The translations under genes and the position numbers were made by a program. A DNA stretch of 45,741 nucleotides, taken from NCBI GenBank assembly GCA_040905365.1, contig JBBDRQ010000030.1, positions 1 through 45,741 of the forward strand, read 5' to 3'. How positions within the stretch are numbered: position 1 is the stretch's first letter; each line of letters opens with the position of its first letter. This stretch comes from JAHWKV01 sp040905365 (lineage in GTDB: Bacteria; Actinomycetota; CADDZG01; JAHWKV01). Below are positions 24,150 through 31,942 of this stretch, in pieces. Under the pieces are notes generated by a model. It did no database searches, was not told the origin of the DNA, and saw nothing but the letters and a program-made list of their open reading frames with translations.

Positions 24150-24169
24150 GCCGGGTCAGACTGACCGGC
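24150..24169. terminator. hairpin between convergent genes
   Basis: GCCGGGTCA and TGACCGGC form an eight-pair stem with one bulged G and a three-base loop, between the convergent Usp and hemerythrin genes. There is no T run, so it is only a terminator candidate. Confidence 0.4.
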
Positions 24170-24178
24170 GTAGGGACG

Positions 24179-24625
24179 TTATACGTCGCGACGGTGGGTG
24201 GCGCGCTCGTCTAGATCCTCGGACGAAACGACGCGCTCCATTAGGGGAAACAGTTCGTTCTCTTCGAATCGCACATGTGCTCGCAGAGTGTCGGCGATCT
24301 CCTGCAGCAGCACGGGCTCTACATCGCCGCCGGCGAGCTGCTGTTTCAGGTCGGCAACCAGCCCGTGGATCTGAAGGTGCTCCATAACCGCTCTGGTCAC
24401 CAGATCTCTCGTCTCGGGGCGTGCGGCGGCCGGAGGAAAAAAGAGCTCTTCCTCCTCCCTGAAGTGGTGGATGGCTCTGCCCAGGTAAAAGTTGAGGAAA
24501 CCGTCCGCCTTTTCGGTCCTGACGGACCGCTCGGAGTCGACTGCCTTGCTCAGGCGCCGGCACTGAGCGAGGGCGTGGTGGTGATCGTGGGTGAGAGGCA
24601 TGAGGGCTGCATGTCGCTTAGCCAT
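24179..24625 (-). CDS. hemerythrin domain protein
   Basis: A 148-residue four-helix protein with the hemerythrin HHE pattern. THDHHHALAQ lies near residue 13, HHFREEEELFFP near 53, HLQIHGLVADL in the third helix and HVRFEENELFP near the end, supplying the His and Glu/Asp ligands of a di-iron site. It may bind O2 or NO, or store iron. The start ATG 24625 has no ribosome site but has a TAAAGT box six bases before it, consistent with a leaderless mRNA. Confidence 0.88.
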   Translation of the reverse strand: MAKRHAALMPLTHDHHHALAQCRRLSKAVDSERSVRTEKADGFLNFYLGRAIHHFREEEELFFPPAAARPETRDLVTRAVMEHLQIHGLVADLKQQLAGGDVEPVLLQEIADTLRAHVRFEENELFPLMERVVSSEDLDERATHRRDV

Positions 24626-24631
24626 GCGTCC

Positions 24632-24637
24632 ACTTTA
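24632..24637 (-). promoter_or_regulatory. candidate -10 box of leaderless hemerythrin gene
   Basis: On the minus strand TAAAGT is followed by six bases and then ATG 24625. The geometry equals that of the kdp promoter at 4834. Confidence 0.4.
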
Positions 24638-24657
24638 TCCCTGCGCTGGCGCTGCGG

Positions 24658-24876
24658 CTACCAGCCTCCGCGGACCCAAACGTGCCATCCCCACCAGAAC
24701 CAGCCCAGAAGCAGAGCCCAGCGGGTGACCCACCAGCGGCACAAGAGGTCAAAAAGGGTCTTTAACGGCGGAAGACGGGAGTGCAGCAAGCACACGATCT
24801 GCCACAGAGCTATCGTCCCGAACAGCAGCGCCCAGATGAGCAGATTCGCTGAACGGGAATCGGGCGGCAGGATCAT
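24658..24876 (-). CDS. small Trp-rich membrane protein (DUF6186-like)
   Basis: A 72-residue protein with two hydrophobic segments and an unusual C-terminus (RWALLLGWFWWGWHVWVRGG). The pattern of a short basic loop and a final LGW-WWGWH segment resembles the actinobacterial DUF6186 family, by recollection. The ATG overlaps the stop of the upstream membrane protein as ATGA, so they are coupled. The function is unknown. Confidence 0.65.
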   Translation of the reverse strand: MILPPDSRSANLLIWALLFGTIALWQIVCLLHSRLPPLKTLFDLLCRWWVTRWALLLGWFWWGWHVWVRGGW

Positions 24877-25268
24877 CGGCGCAGCAGGTACCAGCCCATG
24901 GCCAGCCAGCCCATGAAGCCCGCCGCTCTCAGGGCGTAGTTGTCGAAGACCCCGTTCAATATGGAGGAAATAGTCGGATAGGTAGATCTGGGGTGACTGA
25001 AAAAGGTGGCCAGCACCCACAGCGTGAGCAGCACGACGAGCAGAGTCCAGATCATCAGCCCCAGCGCGCCTACCTGGTCAATTTGAAGCGGCGGGTCGTC
25101 CCGGCCAATTCGATGCCATCCGCGCCGAACCGCGTACGAGGCGGCGGCAATGCCCGGAATGGCTGTGAGGATGCTGGCGTGCAGCGTCCAAGGATCGGTT
25201 GCCACCGCCACCGCGCTGTAGGCGCCTACTGCGCCAACTAAGGCGAAACGCCTGCCGGACCTCGCCAT
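24873..25268 (-). CDS. hypothetical polytopic membrane protein
   Basis: A 131-residue protein with about four hydrophobic segments (~8-24, 30-48, 68-88, 113-128). A polar middle loop (HRIGRDDPPLQIDQVG) separates the two helix pairs. I do not recognise the family. It is translationally coupled to the small Trp-rich protein, so the two may act as a pair in the membrane. No clear promoter is seen before ATG 25268. Confidence 0.65.
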   Translation of the reverse strand: MARSGRRFALVGAVGAYSAVAVATDPWTLHASILTAIPGIAAASYAVRRGWHRIGRDDPPLQIDQVGALGLMIWTLLVVLLTLWVLATFFSHPRSTYPTISSILNGVFDNYALRAAGFMGWLAMGWYLLRR

Positions 25269-25283
25269 GGGTCGGCCGGCAGA

Positions 25284-25439
25284 CTAGCTGTCGGCCGAGG
25301 CTTCTACCCCAAGACTGCGCATCGGTTTGCCGCAACATGTGTCCGAGTGGTGTTGATCCGGGCAGGGACAGGGCTTTACAAACAGGATCTCCGCGCCGCA
25401 TTCATCGCAGCGAAATCGTTCTCCTACGGGGTGAGGCAT
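25284..25439 (-). CDS. small zinc-ribbon / desulforedoxin-like protein
   Basis: A 51-residue protein with six Cys: CDEC at 11-14, CPC at 24-26 and CC at 35-36. The CxxC and CC knuckles and the phrase CCGKPM resemble desulforedoxin or rubredoxin-like ribbons, so it probably binds iron or zinc. ATG 25439 is supported by GGAGG eight or so bases upstream; an in-frame start further upstream lacks one. It lies 15 bases downstream of the membrane-protein start region on the same strand order. Confidence 0.6.
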   Translation of the reverse strand: MPHPVGERFRCDECGAEILFVKPCPCPDQHHSDTCCGKPMRSLGVEASADS

Positions 25440-25528
25440 AAGTGGACCTCCGATCTGGTTGGGTCGGGTCAATGCTAGCAAGGCTATTGTTAGTTCACTC
25501 CTCGAATTCAGGATTACCCGGTCCGAGG

Positions 25529-25541
25529 CCCGATAATCGGG
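25529..25541. promoter_or_regulatory. inverted repeat CCCGAT-A-ATCGGG
   Basis: A perfect 6+1+6 palindrome in the 152-base divergent region between the zinc-ribbon gene and the amidotransferase gene. A regulator operator is plausible; no regulator is identified. Confidence 0.4.
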
Positions 25542-25565
25542 TTGTCGGTGCTCTAAGCAGCATTG

Positions 25566-25575
25566 GTGTATACAC
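25566..25575. promoter_or_regulatory. palindrome GTGTATACAC
   Basis: A perfect ten-base palindrome, of the GT...TATA...AC type bound by several GntR/TetR regulators. It lies 16 bases before the GTG at 25592 and so could overlap the amidotransferase promoter. Confidence 0.4.
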
Positions 25576-25591
25576 AGAAGGGAGCGGGGAG

Positions 25592-26304
25592 GTGGAGCCG
25601 CAGTTATTGCGTCGATAGCGATCCTGGGCGATTACCGGGCCGGTTTCGAGCCGCATCTAAGGACCGACGCTGCGCTGGTTCATTCGGCGAACGCCCTCGG
25701 GCTGTTCATCGAGTCGGAATGGATTGCCACTGACGAAATCGAGCCGACGATCTTTGATACCTACAACGGAATCCTGGTCGCCCCGGGCAGTCCGTACCGG
25801 GATATGGACAAGACCCTGCAGGCAATCAGGCAGGCCCGGGAGGACGGGGTGCCTTGTCTGGGTACCTGTGGCGGCTTCCAGCACATGGTGATCGAGGTGG
25901 CCCGCAACGTTTTGGGCTTCACCGATGCCCAACACGCCGAGTACGATCCCGACGCCTCCGACCTGTTTATCTCGGCGCTGGAGTGCTCTCCGGCAGGCCG
26001 CGAGATGAGCGTGAGCCTCGTGCCGGGTTCCAAGGCAGCCGGGGCGTATAAGGCCACCGAGGTCCGGGAGAGCTACTACTGCAATTTCGGCGTAAATCCG
26101 GAGCGGGCGCAGGTGCTGAGAGGCGGTGTGCTGCAGGTGGTCGGCTCAGATGAGGACGGTGAGATCCGGGTTGTCGAGCTTGCCGACCATCCATTTTTCG
26201 TGGCCACTTTGTTCGTACCGCAGGTGCGGTCGAGCCCCGGGATGCCTCACCCGCTGGTCAGTGCATTCCTGCAGGCGGTCATGGAGCGAGGCGGGCCGGC
26301 TTAG
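25592..26304 (+). CDS. CTP-synthase-like class I glutamine amidotransferase domain protein; start region possibly frameshifted
   Basis: A ~230-residue single-domain GATase1 protein like the C-terminus of CTP synthase, named in databases a CTP synthase C-terminal region-related (seleno)protein. The nucleophile Cys is in CLGTCGGFQHMVIE (a normal TGT codon). The frame from 25606 reads IASIAILGDYRAGFEPHLR, then ILVAPGSPYRDM. This frame has no ATG, GTG or TTG before 25804. GTG 25592, with GGGAG upstream, reads MEPQ and then hits TAG. One missing G near 25602 would join it as MEPQVIASIAI. An ATT start at 25606 is the alternative. The substrate is unknown. Confidence 0.72.
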
Positions 26305-28127
26305 CCTATCTTGCGGTACCGCCACACGCACAGCGGGATGAACACCGCCAGCAGGCCGGCCACCCAGGTCATGGCCGCGGGAAACGATCCGAGGTCACCT
26401 CCGATCGACAGCGCTCTGGCGGTGTCCGCGCTCAACGACACCGGGCTGGCGGCCGCAATCCGCTCGAGCCAGCCGGGCATGGTCTCCAACGGCACAAAGA
26501 TCGAGCTGGCGAAAACGAACGGAAAGATCGCCAGAAAGCCGGCCGACTGCACCGCCTCCACGCCCTTTACCCACAGCGCCAGCGAGGCAAAGATCCAGCT
26601 AAGCGCAAAGGCGAACGCAAGTACCACGGCGATGGCGGCCATCGCGCTCAGTACTCCGCGCTGAAAGCGGAACCCGATCGCGTACCCGACGACGATCATG
26701 ATCGCCAGAATGACCAGGTTGCGTACCAGATCGGCGATTGTGCGCCCCGCGAGGACGGCAGAGCGCGCCATGGGCATGGAGCGAAAGCGGTCGATTACCC
26801 CGCGCTCGAGATCTTCGGCCAAACCGATCGCAGTCTGAGTGGCTCGAAATGATACCGATTGAATGAAGATGCCGGGCAACAGGAAGTCGATGTAGTCGAT
26901 GCCCTCCGGAAGCGCCTGGCCGATCGCTCCGCTGAACACGAAGGCAAATAAGAGCACGAACATAATCGGCTGTACCGTCGAGAACAGTAGCAGTCCCGGC
27001 TGGCGGAGGAAGTGGCGGATGTTGCGTACGGTTACCACTCCGGCGTCGGAAACCGTCCGGCGCACACGCAGCGGATCCAGGCGTGGCCGGGCAGGCTCTT
27101 GCGGTGCGTCGGAGGTTTCGGCAGTCGCGGATTCGGGTTGGGCTCGGCGCAGATCGGCTCCTTTGGTGAAGGGCCGTCCGTTCCCCGGCGGAGCGCCGGT
27201 TAGATCCATAAAGACGTCGTCAAGGGTGGGGCGCCGCAGCGCCATATCGCTTACGTCAATCCCGGCGGCCTCGAGCGCAGCGGCGGCTCTGGATACCGTA
27301 GTCAACCCGTCGTCGCCTATCGACAGGGTCAGCCGGTCGGGCCGCTCCGAGGGCTGCGGAGCCGAGCAACCGACCTCGGACAACGCTTTGACCGCCTCTT
27401 CCCGGTCGGCGGCGCGTATGAGCGAAACCTGCAGGAAGCGGCCCCCCACCAGGTCCTTCAGCTGGTCGCCGGTACCTTCGGCGATCGCCCGGCCGTGGTC
27501 TATGACGGTTATGCGGTCGGCCAGCTGCTCGGCTTCCTCTAGGTACTGGGTGGTCAGCAGTAAGGTGGTACCGGCGGCGACCAACTCGCGAAGCTCGGCC
27601 CAGATTTGGTTTCGGCTGCGCGGATCCAACCCGGTGGTCGGCTCGTCCAAGAACAACATCTTTGGGCGTGTAAGCAGGCTGGAGGCCAGATCCAGGCGCC
27701 GGCGCATTCCCCCGGAGTAGGTTCGGGCCGGGCGGTCTGCGGCATCGCCCAGGTCGAACTGCTCGAGAAGCTCGCCGGCGCGCCTGCGCGCGGCGCCGGG
27801 GCTCAGGTGGAACAACCGTCCGAACATCTCCAGGTTCTCTTGGCCGGTAAGCAGTTCGTCGATTGCCGCAAACTGGCCGGTCAATCCAATCAGCTCGCGC
27901 ACGCGCTCGGGGTGTTTAGCTACGTCGTGTCCGAAGACCCGGGCGGTTCCCGTATCGGGGCGCAGCAGCGTGGCGAGCACCCGCACGATAGTGGTCTTGC
28001 CGGCCCCGTTGGGTCCCAGCAGCGCCACCACGGAGCCCTCCGGCACCTCCAGGTCGATGCCGTCGAGGGCTACCGTGCCGTTGAATTGTTTGGTGACACC
28101 TGCAATCGAGACGGCGTTGGCGGACAT
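26301..28127 (-). CDS. ABC exporter, fused DrrA-type ATPase and ABC-2 permease
   Basis: A 608-residue fusion. Residues ~1-310 are a DrrA-like ATPase: Walker A LGPNGAGKT near 37, signature YSGGMRRRLDLA, and Walker B LFLDEPTTGLDP, with the C-terminal extension typical of daunorubicin-resistance proteins. After a Pro/Ala-rich linker (~320-355), residues ~365-608 are an ABC-2 (DrrB) permease with six helices (FLLPGIFIQSVSFRATQTAI, RFRSMPMARSAVLAGR). In most relatives these are separate genes. Such exporters carry lipids, polyketides or drugs. ATG 28127 follows a TATCAT box by six bases. It is convergent with the amidotransferase, overlapping by four bases. Confidence 0.9.
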   Translation of the reverse strand: MSANAVSIAGVTKQFNGTVALDGIDLEVPEGSVVALLGPNGAGKTTIVRVLATLLRPDTGTARVFGHDVAKHPERVRELIGLTGQFAAIDELLTGQENLEMFGRLFHLSPGAARRRAGELLEQFDLGDAADRPARTYSGGMRRRLDLASSLLTRPKMLFLDEPTTGLDPRSRNQIWAELRELVAAGTTLLLTTQYLEEAEQLADRITVIDHGRAIAEGTGDQLKDLVGGRFLQVSLIRAADREEAVKALSEVGCSAPQPSERPDRLTLSIGDDGLTTVSRAAAALEAAGIDVSDMALRRPTLDDVFMDLTGAPPGNGRPFTKGADLRRAQPESATAETSDAPQEPARPRLDPLRVRRTVSDAGVVTVRNIRHFLRQPGLLLFSTVQPIMFVLLFAFVFSGAIGQALPEGIDYIDFLLPGIFIQSVSFRATQTAIGLAEDLERGVIDRFRSMPMARSAVLAGRTIADLVRNLVILAIMIVVGYAIGFRFQRGVLSAMAAIAVVLAFAFALSWIFASLALWVKGVEAVQSAGFLAIFPFVFASSIFVPLETMPGWLERIAAASPVSLSADTARALSIGGDLGSFPAAMTWVAGLLAVFIPLCVWRYRKIG

Positions 28128-28133
28128 ATGACG

Positions 28134-28139
28134 ATGATA
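28134..28139 (-). promoter_or_regulatory. candidate -10 box of leaderless exporter gene
   Basis: On the minus strand TATCAT is followed by six bases and ATG 28127. There is no ribosome site in between. Geometry is the same as at 4834 and 24632. Confidence 0.45.
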
Positions 28140-28184
28140 GTTGGCGCGCCCGTTTAGCACTCCGCTGCGGATGGCTGCGCAAAA

Positions 28185-28213
28185 TTGACAGTCGATAGAG
28201 CCCCGCCTAGCGT
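28185..28213 (+). promoter_or_regulatory. sigma-70-type promoter of mscS gene
   Basis: A perfect TTGACA (28185-28190), a 17-base spacer and TAGCGT (28208-28213). It lies 38 bases before ATG 28251, whose ribosome site is GGGAGGAAAC. It is the best full promoter in the window. Confidence 0.6.
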
Positions 28214-28250
28214 CAGATCTCCGTTTTCGTATGCGAACTAGGGAGGAAAC

Positions 28251-29165
28251 ATGCGTTTACTGGAGGGATCACCTGAAATACTGGCCACAGTGGTTCGAAT
28301 TGCCGGGGTGCTGCTGGTTGCGCTGATTGCCAGGAAGCTAGTCCAGCGCCTAATAGACCGGGTGGTTGAGCGCGTGATTGCCCGGGGCGAAAAGTCCTCC
28401 GGCGACGACAGAAAGGCCGCGTCCGCGCGTGCACCGGAGCGGGCCAAAACGCTGGCCGGCGTACTGACCGCGTTGGCGGCGGTCACCGTCTGGGTCCTCA
28501 CCGTACTGCTGGTTCTGGGCGAGGTGGGCATCAACCTGGCCCCGCTGATCGCCGGGCTGGGGATCGTGGGGGTCGCCCTGGGGTTCGGCGCCCAAAACCT
28601 GGTGTCCGATTTGGTGTCGGGGTTGTTCATGCTGGCCGAGGATCAGTACGGCGTCGGTGACTTCCTGGATGTCGACGGCACGATGGGAACCGTCGAGCAC
28701 GTAGGTCTGCGGACCACGCAGATCAGGGCTCTGGATGGAGCCCTTTGGACCGTGCGAAACGGTGAGATCTCCAAGACCGGCAACTCCAGCCGAGGCTGGG
28801 GCCGTGTCGTGCTGGACGTCGGTGTCGCTTACGGCTGCGACTTGCGGCGGGCCAAGGAGGTAATCAAGGCTGCCGCCGATGAGCTGTACGAGGAAGACGC
28901 GTTCAAAGAGGCCTTCAAGGCCGAGCCCGAGGTCTGGGGTGTGACGGACTTGGGCGACGATGCGGTTGCTATTCGGTTAGTGTGCACGACCGAAGCCGGG
29001 GCTCAGTGGGGATTGGGGCGCGAGCTTAGGCTGCGGATCAAGGAAGCTTTGGACCGCGAGAGTATCGAGATACCGTTCCCGCAGCGCACCGTGTGGCTGC
29101 GTACGGAGCCGGCGACCCTTACCGAACCGATTCCGATCGTCCAGACGGCGCCGGCCGGCGGGTAG
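28251..29165 (+). CDS. small-conductance mechanosensitive channel (MscS family)
   Basis: A 304-residue channel of the MscS superfamily. There are two or three helices, the last being the pore-lining one with small residues (LIAGLGIVGVALGFGAQNLV), followed by the conserved DLVSGLFMLAEDQYGVGDFL beta-domain start and VEHVGLRTTQIRALDG. The C-terminal domain ends near FPQRTVWLR. It opens under hypo-osmotic shock and so complements the Kdp and betaine uptake systems here. ATG 28251 has the strong site GGGAGGAAAC, and the promoter at 28185 is close to ideal. Confidence 0.93.
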   Translation: MRLLEGSPEILATVVRIAGVLLVALIARKLVQRLIDRVVERVIARGEKSSGDDRKAASARAPERAKTLAGVLTALAAVTVWVLTVLLVLGEVGINLAPLIAGLGIVGVALGFGAQNLVSDLVSGLFMLAEDQYGVGDFLDVDGTMGTVEHVGLRTTQIRALDGALWTVRNGEISKTGNSSRGWGRVVLDVGVAYGCDLRRAKEVIKAAADELYEEDAFKEAFKAEPEVWGVTDLGDDAVAIRLVCTTEAGAQWGLGRELRLRIKEALDRESIEIPFPQRTVWLRTEPATLTEPIPIVQTAPAGG

Positions 29166-29168
29166 CTG

Positions 29169-29591
29169 CTACGCCTTTAGGCCGAGCTGAGCGTGAGCCA
29201 CTGCGATGCAGCGATCCATAACGACGGTCAATCCTGCCTCTTGGGCAATCTGCGCAGCTTGTTCGTTGCGTACGCCCTGCTGCAGCCACAGCGTCCCGGC
29301 CCCGACGGCGACCGCGCTCTTGGCGACTGCGGGGGTTTGGTCGGACCGGCGGAAGACATCCACCAGGTCGATAGGTTCGGGAACCGACTCGAGCGTAGGG
29401 TAGGCCACGCGGCCATGGACCGTCTTCTCGTTGGGGTTGACGGGGAAGACGCGGTAGCCGGCATCCAGGAGGTAACCGAAGATGCCGTAGGAGGGCCTGT
29501 GTGGTTTGGAGGAGGCCCCGACGACTGCGATGTTGCGAGCGCGGCGCAGCACTTGTTCGATGCTCCCCATCGCGGGGTTCGGGTCGGTCAC
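29169..29591 (-). CDS. CoA-binding domain protein (YccU-like)
   Basis: A 140-residue Rossmann-like CoA-binding protein. Motifs NIAVVGASSKPHRPSYGIFG, YRVFPVNPNEKTVHGRVAYP, LVDVFRRSDQTPAVAKSAV and LWLQQGVRNEQAA follow the order seen in the YccU/CoA_binding_2 family. The exact role is unknown. GTG 29591 is chosen because GGAGAA lies upstream and the ATG further out only adds a His-rich run not typical of the family. Convergent with MscS, three bases apart. Confidence 0.85.
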   Translation of the reverse strand: MTDPNPAMGSIEQVLRRARNIAVVGASSKPHRPSYGIFGYLLDAGYRVFPVNPNEKTVHGRVAYPTLESVPEPIDLVDVFRRSDQTPAVAKSAVAVGAGTLWLQQGVRNEQAAQIAQEAGLTVVMDRCIAVAHAQLGLKA

Positions 29592-29642
29592 TGCGCGTTC
29601 TCCTCGGTGGTGGTGGTGAGACTGCACCTTTACGGTATCTCA

Positions 29643-29661
29643 CGCGAGGATAGGACTCGCG
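29643..29661. promoter_or_regulatory. inverted repeat before malic enzyme
   Basis: CGCGAG (29643-29648) and CTCGCG (29656-29661) are perfect inverted repeats with a seven-base loop, 25 bases before ATG 29687. They lie in the divergent region with the CoA-binding gene. It may be an operator or a leader hairpin. Confidence 0.4.
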
Positions 29662-29686
29662 CTGTTGGCAAAAAGCTTGGGGGCGT

Positions 29687-31339
29687 ATGAGGCTTGTAGA
29701 GACCGACTTGCGGGGCCGGCGACTGTTGGCGGAGGCCTCGTTAAACAAGGGCACCGCCTTCACCGGAGTGGAAAGGCAGGCGCTGGGCCTCGACGGTCTA
29801 CTGCCCGGCCGCGTGGAGACCATAGAAGATCAGCTCGAGCGTATCCGCGTCATCTATGACGGCTACCACAACGATCTGCAACGCCACGTATTCTTGCGGT
29901 CCCTGCAGGATGCCAACGAGGTGCTCTTTCACCGTTTCCTTCGGGATCATCTAACCGAGATGATGCCCATTGTGTACACGCCCACGGTCGGCGAGGCGTG
30001 CCGGCATTTCAGCAGGATCTATCGCCGGCCCTACGGACTGTTCTTGAGCTATGAGCTGAGGAATCGGGTGTCGTCGCTTTTGGATTCAGCTCCCAACGAT
30101 GTGGACGTGATAGTCGTCACCGACGGCGAGCGGACGTTGGGGCTTGGCGATCAGGGGTTGGGTGGCATGGGCATCGCCATCGGCAAGCTTTCCTTGTATA
30201 CGGCCATTGCCGGCATCGATCCAAGGCGGACCCTGCCGATACTGCTCGATGTGGGGACCAACAACGCGGCCTTGCGGGAGGATCCTCTTTACCTAGGTTG
30301 GCGTCACGAACGCGTGGAGGGTGAGCGGTACCACGATTTCGTCTCTAGCTTTGTCGGTGCGGTTAGGTCCCGCTGGCCGCGCGCCCTGCTGCAGTGGGAG
30401 GACTTTGCGAACCATAACGCTACCGAACTGCTGCAGCGTCATCGCAACGCCCTCCCCAGCTTCAATGACGATATTCAGGGAACCGCGGCGGTCGCGCTGG
30501 CCACCGTACAGGCTGCCCTGGGCCGCTTGGAGGCGCGGGTCGACGACGCCCGCGTCGTGATCTGTGGCGGGGGGTCGGCCGGCACCGGCATTGCCGCCGC
30601 TTTGGTGGGCGCCGGCGTCGCTAAAGAGAATCTCTACCTGCTCGACTCCGGTGGGCTGCTGCACGACCGGCGCGGGGACTTGGCCGACTTCAAGGCGCCG
30701 TTCGCCCAGCGCTGGGTAAGCGTGGATTCGTGGGCAAATTCTTCGGGACCCACCGATATCGACAGGGTAGTCGACCAGGTCGCGCCGACCGTCCTGATCG
30801 GCGTCTCGGGCCAGCCGGGCCTTTTCGGCGAGTCGTTGATTCGCCGTCTTGCCGATCTGGTGGACCGTCCGATAGTGCTGCCCTTGTCTAACCCGACCAG
30901 CCGGACCGAAGCGACCCCGGCGGAGTTGCTCGCCTGGACCGCAGGGCGGGCTTTGGTGGCCACGGGCAGCCCCTTCGACGACGTAACCTACGGCTCCAAA
31001 CGGTACGTGATTTCGCAGGCCAACAACGTCTACGTCTTCCCGGGGTTGGGTCTGGGCACCCTCGCGGCCGGCGCTGCTCAAGTGACCGATGGGATGTTTG
31101 AAGCGGCGGCAGAGGCCGTTGCCAAAGCCTGCGCGCGCCGCAACCTCGGGGCCAGATCCGGAATCCTCCCGCCGCTGAGCGAGGTGATAGAGCTAAGTCG
31201 GCAGATCGCATTCGCCGTCGCGGTCCAAGCGCGGGCGGATGGCGTAGCCGATCCGGTCGACGATGAGATTTACCTGCAACGTATCGAAGCTCGCCGGTGG
31301 GATCCGCAGTATCCGCAGGTGAGGCCGCTCAGCCCATAG
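29687..31339 (+). CDS. NAD-dependent malic enzyme
   Basis: A 550-residue malic enzyme (large form, as in E. coli MaeA). It decarboxylates malate to pyruvate with reduction of NAD(P)+. Visible are the catalytic Tyr region MMPIVYTPTVGEACRHFS, the metal-binding QWEDFANHNATELL and SFNDDIQGTAAV, the nucleotide fold VVICGGGSAGTGIA near residue 288 and LPLSNPTSRTEATPAEL. Length and order are normal. The start ATG has a weak GGGGG site. It overlaps the exchanger remnant by 11 bases at its end. Confidence 0.94.
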   Translation: MRLVETDLRGRRLLAEASLNKGTAFTGVERQALGLDGLLPGRVETIEDQLERIRVIYDGYHNDLQRHVFLRSLQDANEVLFHRFLRDHLTEMMPIVYTPTVGEACRHFSRIYRRPYGLFLSYELRNRVSSLLDSAPNDVDVIVVTDGERTLGLGDQGLGGMGIAIGKLSLYTAIAGIDPRRTLPILLDVGTNNAALREDPLYLGWRHERVEGERYHDFVSSFVGAVRSRWPRALLQWEDFANHNATELLQRHRNALPSFNDDIQGTAAVALATVQAALGRLEARVDDARVVICGGGSAGTGIAAALVGAGVAKENLYLLDSGGLLHDRRGDLADFKAPFAQRWVSVDSWANSSGPTDIDRVVDQVAPTVLIGVSGQPGLFGESLIRRLADLVDRPIVLPLSNPTSRTEATPAELLAWTAGRALVATGSPFDDVTYGSKRYVISQANNVYVFPGLGLGTLAAGAAQVTDGMFEAAAEAVAKACARRNLGARSGILPPLSEVIELSRQIAFAVAVQARADGVADPVDDEIYLQRIEARRWDPQYPQVRPLSP

Positions 31340-31789
31340 CGGCGACGGTGGCAGACCCGGCGAGGTACAGGACCAGGATGGTGGCGCCCTCAAGGCCTAT
31401 TTTTCCCACTCCCCGTCTTTCCCGCCGCACCAGACCTGCGCCCAGGACCGCTACCAGCGCCATGGTCCAGGCTATGACGAACAGGTCGGCCTGGGTGATC
31501 GCAGCGTAGAGCGAGCCCTGCCGGTAGACGACGTCGGCCGCCCCGATGAACAGGACGTCGAAGGTGTTGCCTCCCACCAAGCCGCCCACCGCCAGCGTGA
31601 GCGCTCCGGCTCTGACCGCCGCGTTCCGAGCAGGACAGCCCCGGCCATTGCCTCGCCCATTCCGGTGCGGTCGGCGAGACGATCGACCACCTTGGCCAGG
31701 CGCACTCCGAAGACGGCAATGAGCAACCCACCGCCTACAAAAGCCCCCACGGACAGTTCGACGGTCCACGGGGTTTCCAGCCACTGCAT
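31329..31789 (-). pseudogene. remnant of a Na+/Ca2+ exchanger family protein
   Basis: From ATG 31789 one frame reads the start of an exchanger half (VELSVGAFVGGGLLIAVFGV and GMGEAMAGAVLLG). At about 31625 the sequence jumps to another frame that reads ALTLAVGGLVGGNTFDVLFI, then to the end VLYLAGSATVAAMG. Between them the conserved ion-binding segment (LLGA-TSLP-like, ~14 residues) is missing. Only the C-terminal half of a normal two-half exchanger is present; the upstream 153 bases to the desaturase cannot hold the rest. It is a truncated, internally deleted gene that should not transport. Confidence 0.75.
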
Positions 31790-31942
31790 TAGGCGCGTTT
31801 ACCCATGCGCCCGGACGTTATGCAACGCTCGTGACGGTAGGAGATTTGCAGCCGCGGGTGGAGGTTTCCTGCAATTAGCCGGCTCCTTACGGTATCGTAG
31901 CTTAAGGGGAGAGAACAAATTTGGAAAGGAACGCCCCCTCTT

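Noticed and set aside
25572..25620. Selenoprotein reading of the amidotransferase
   Set aside because: The family contains selenoproteins, but here the catalytic residue is encoded by an ordinary TGT codon.
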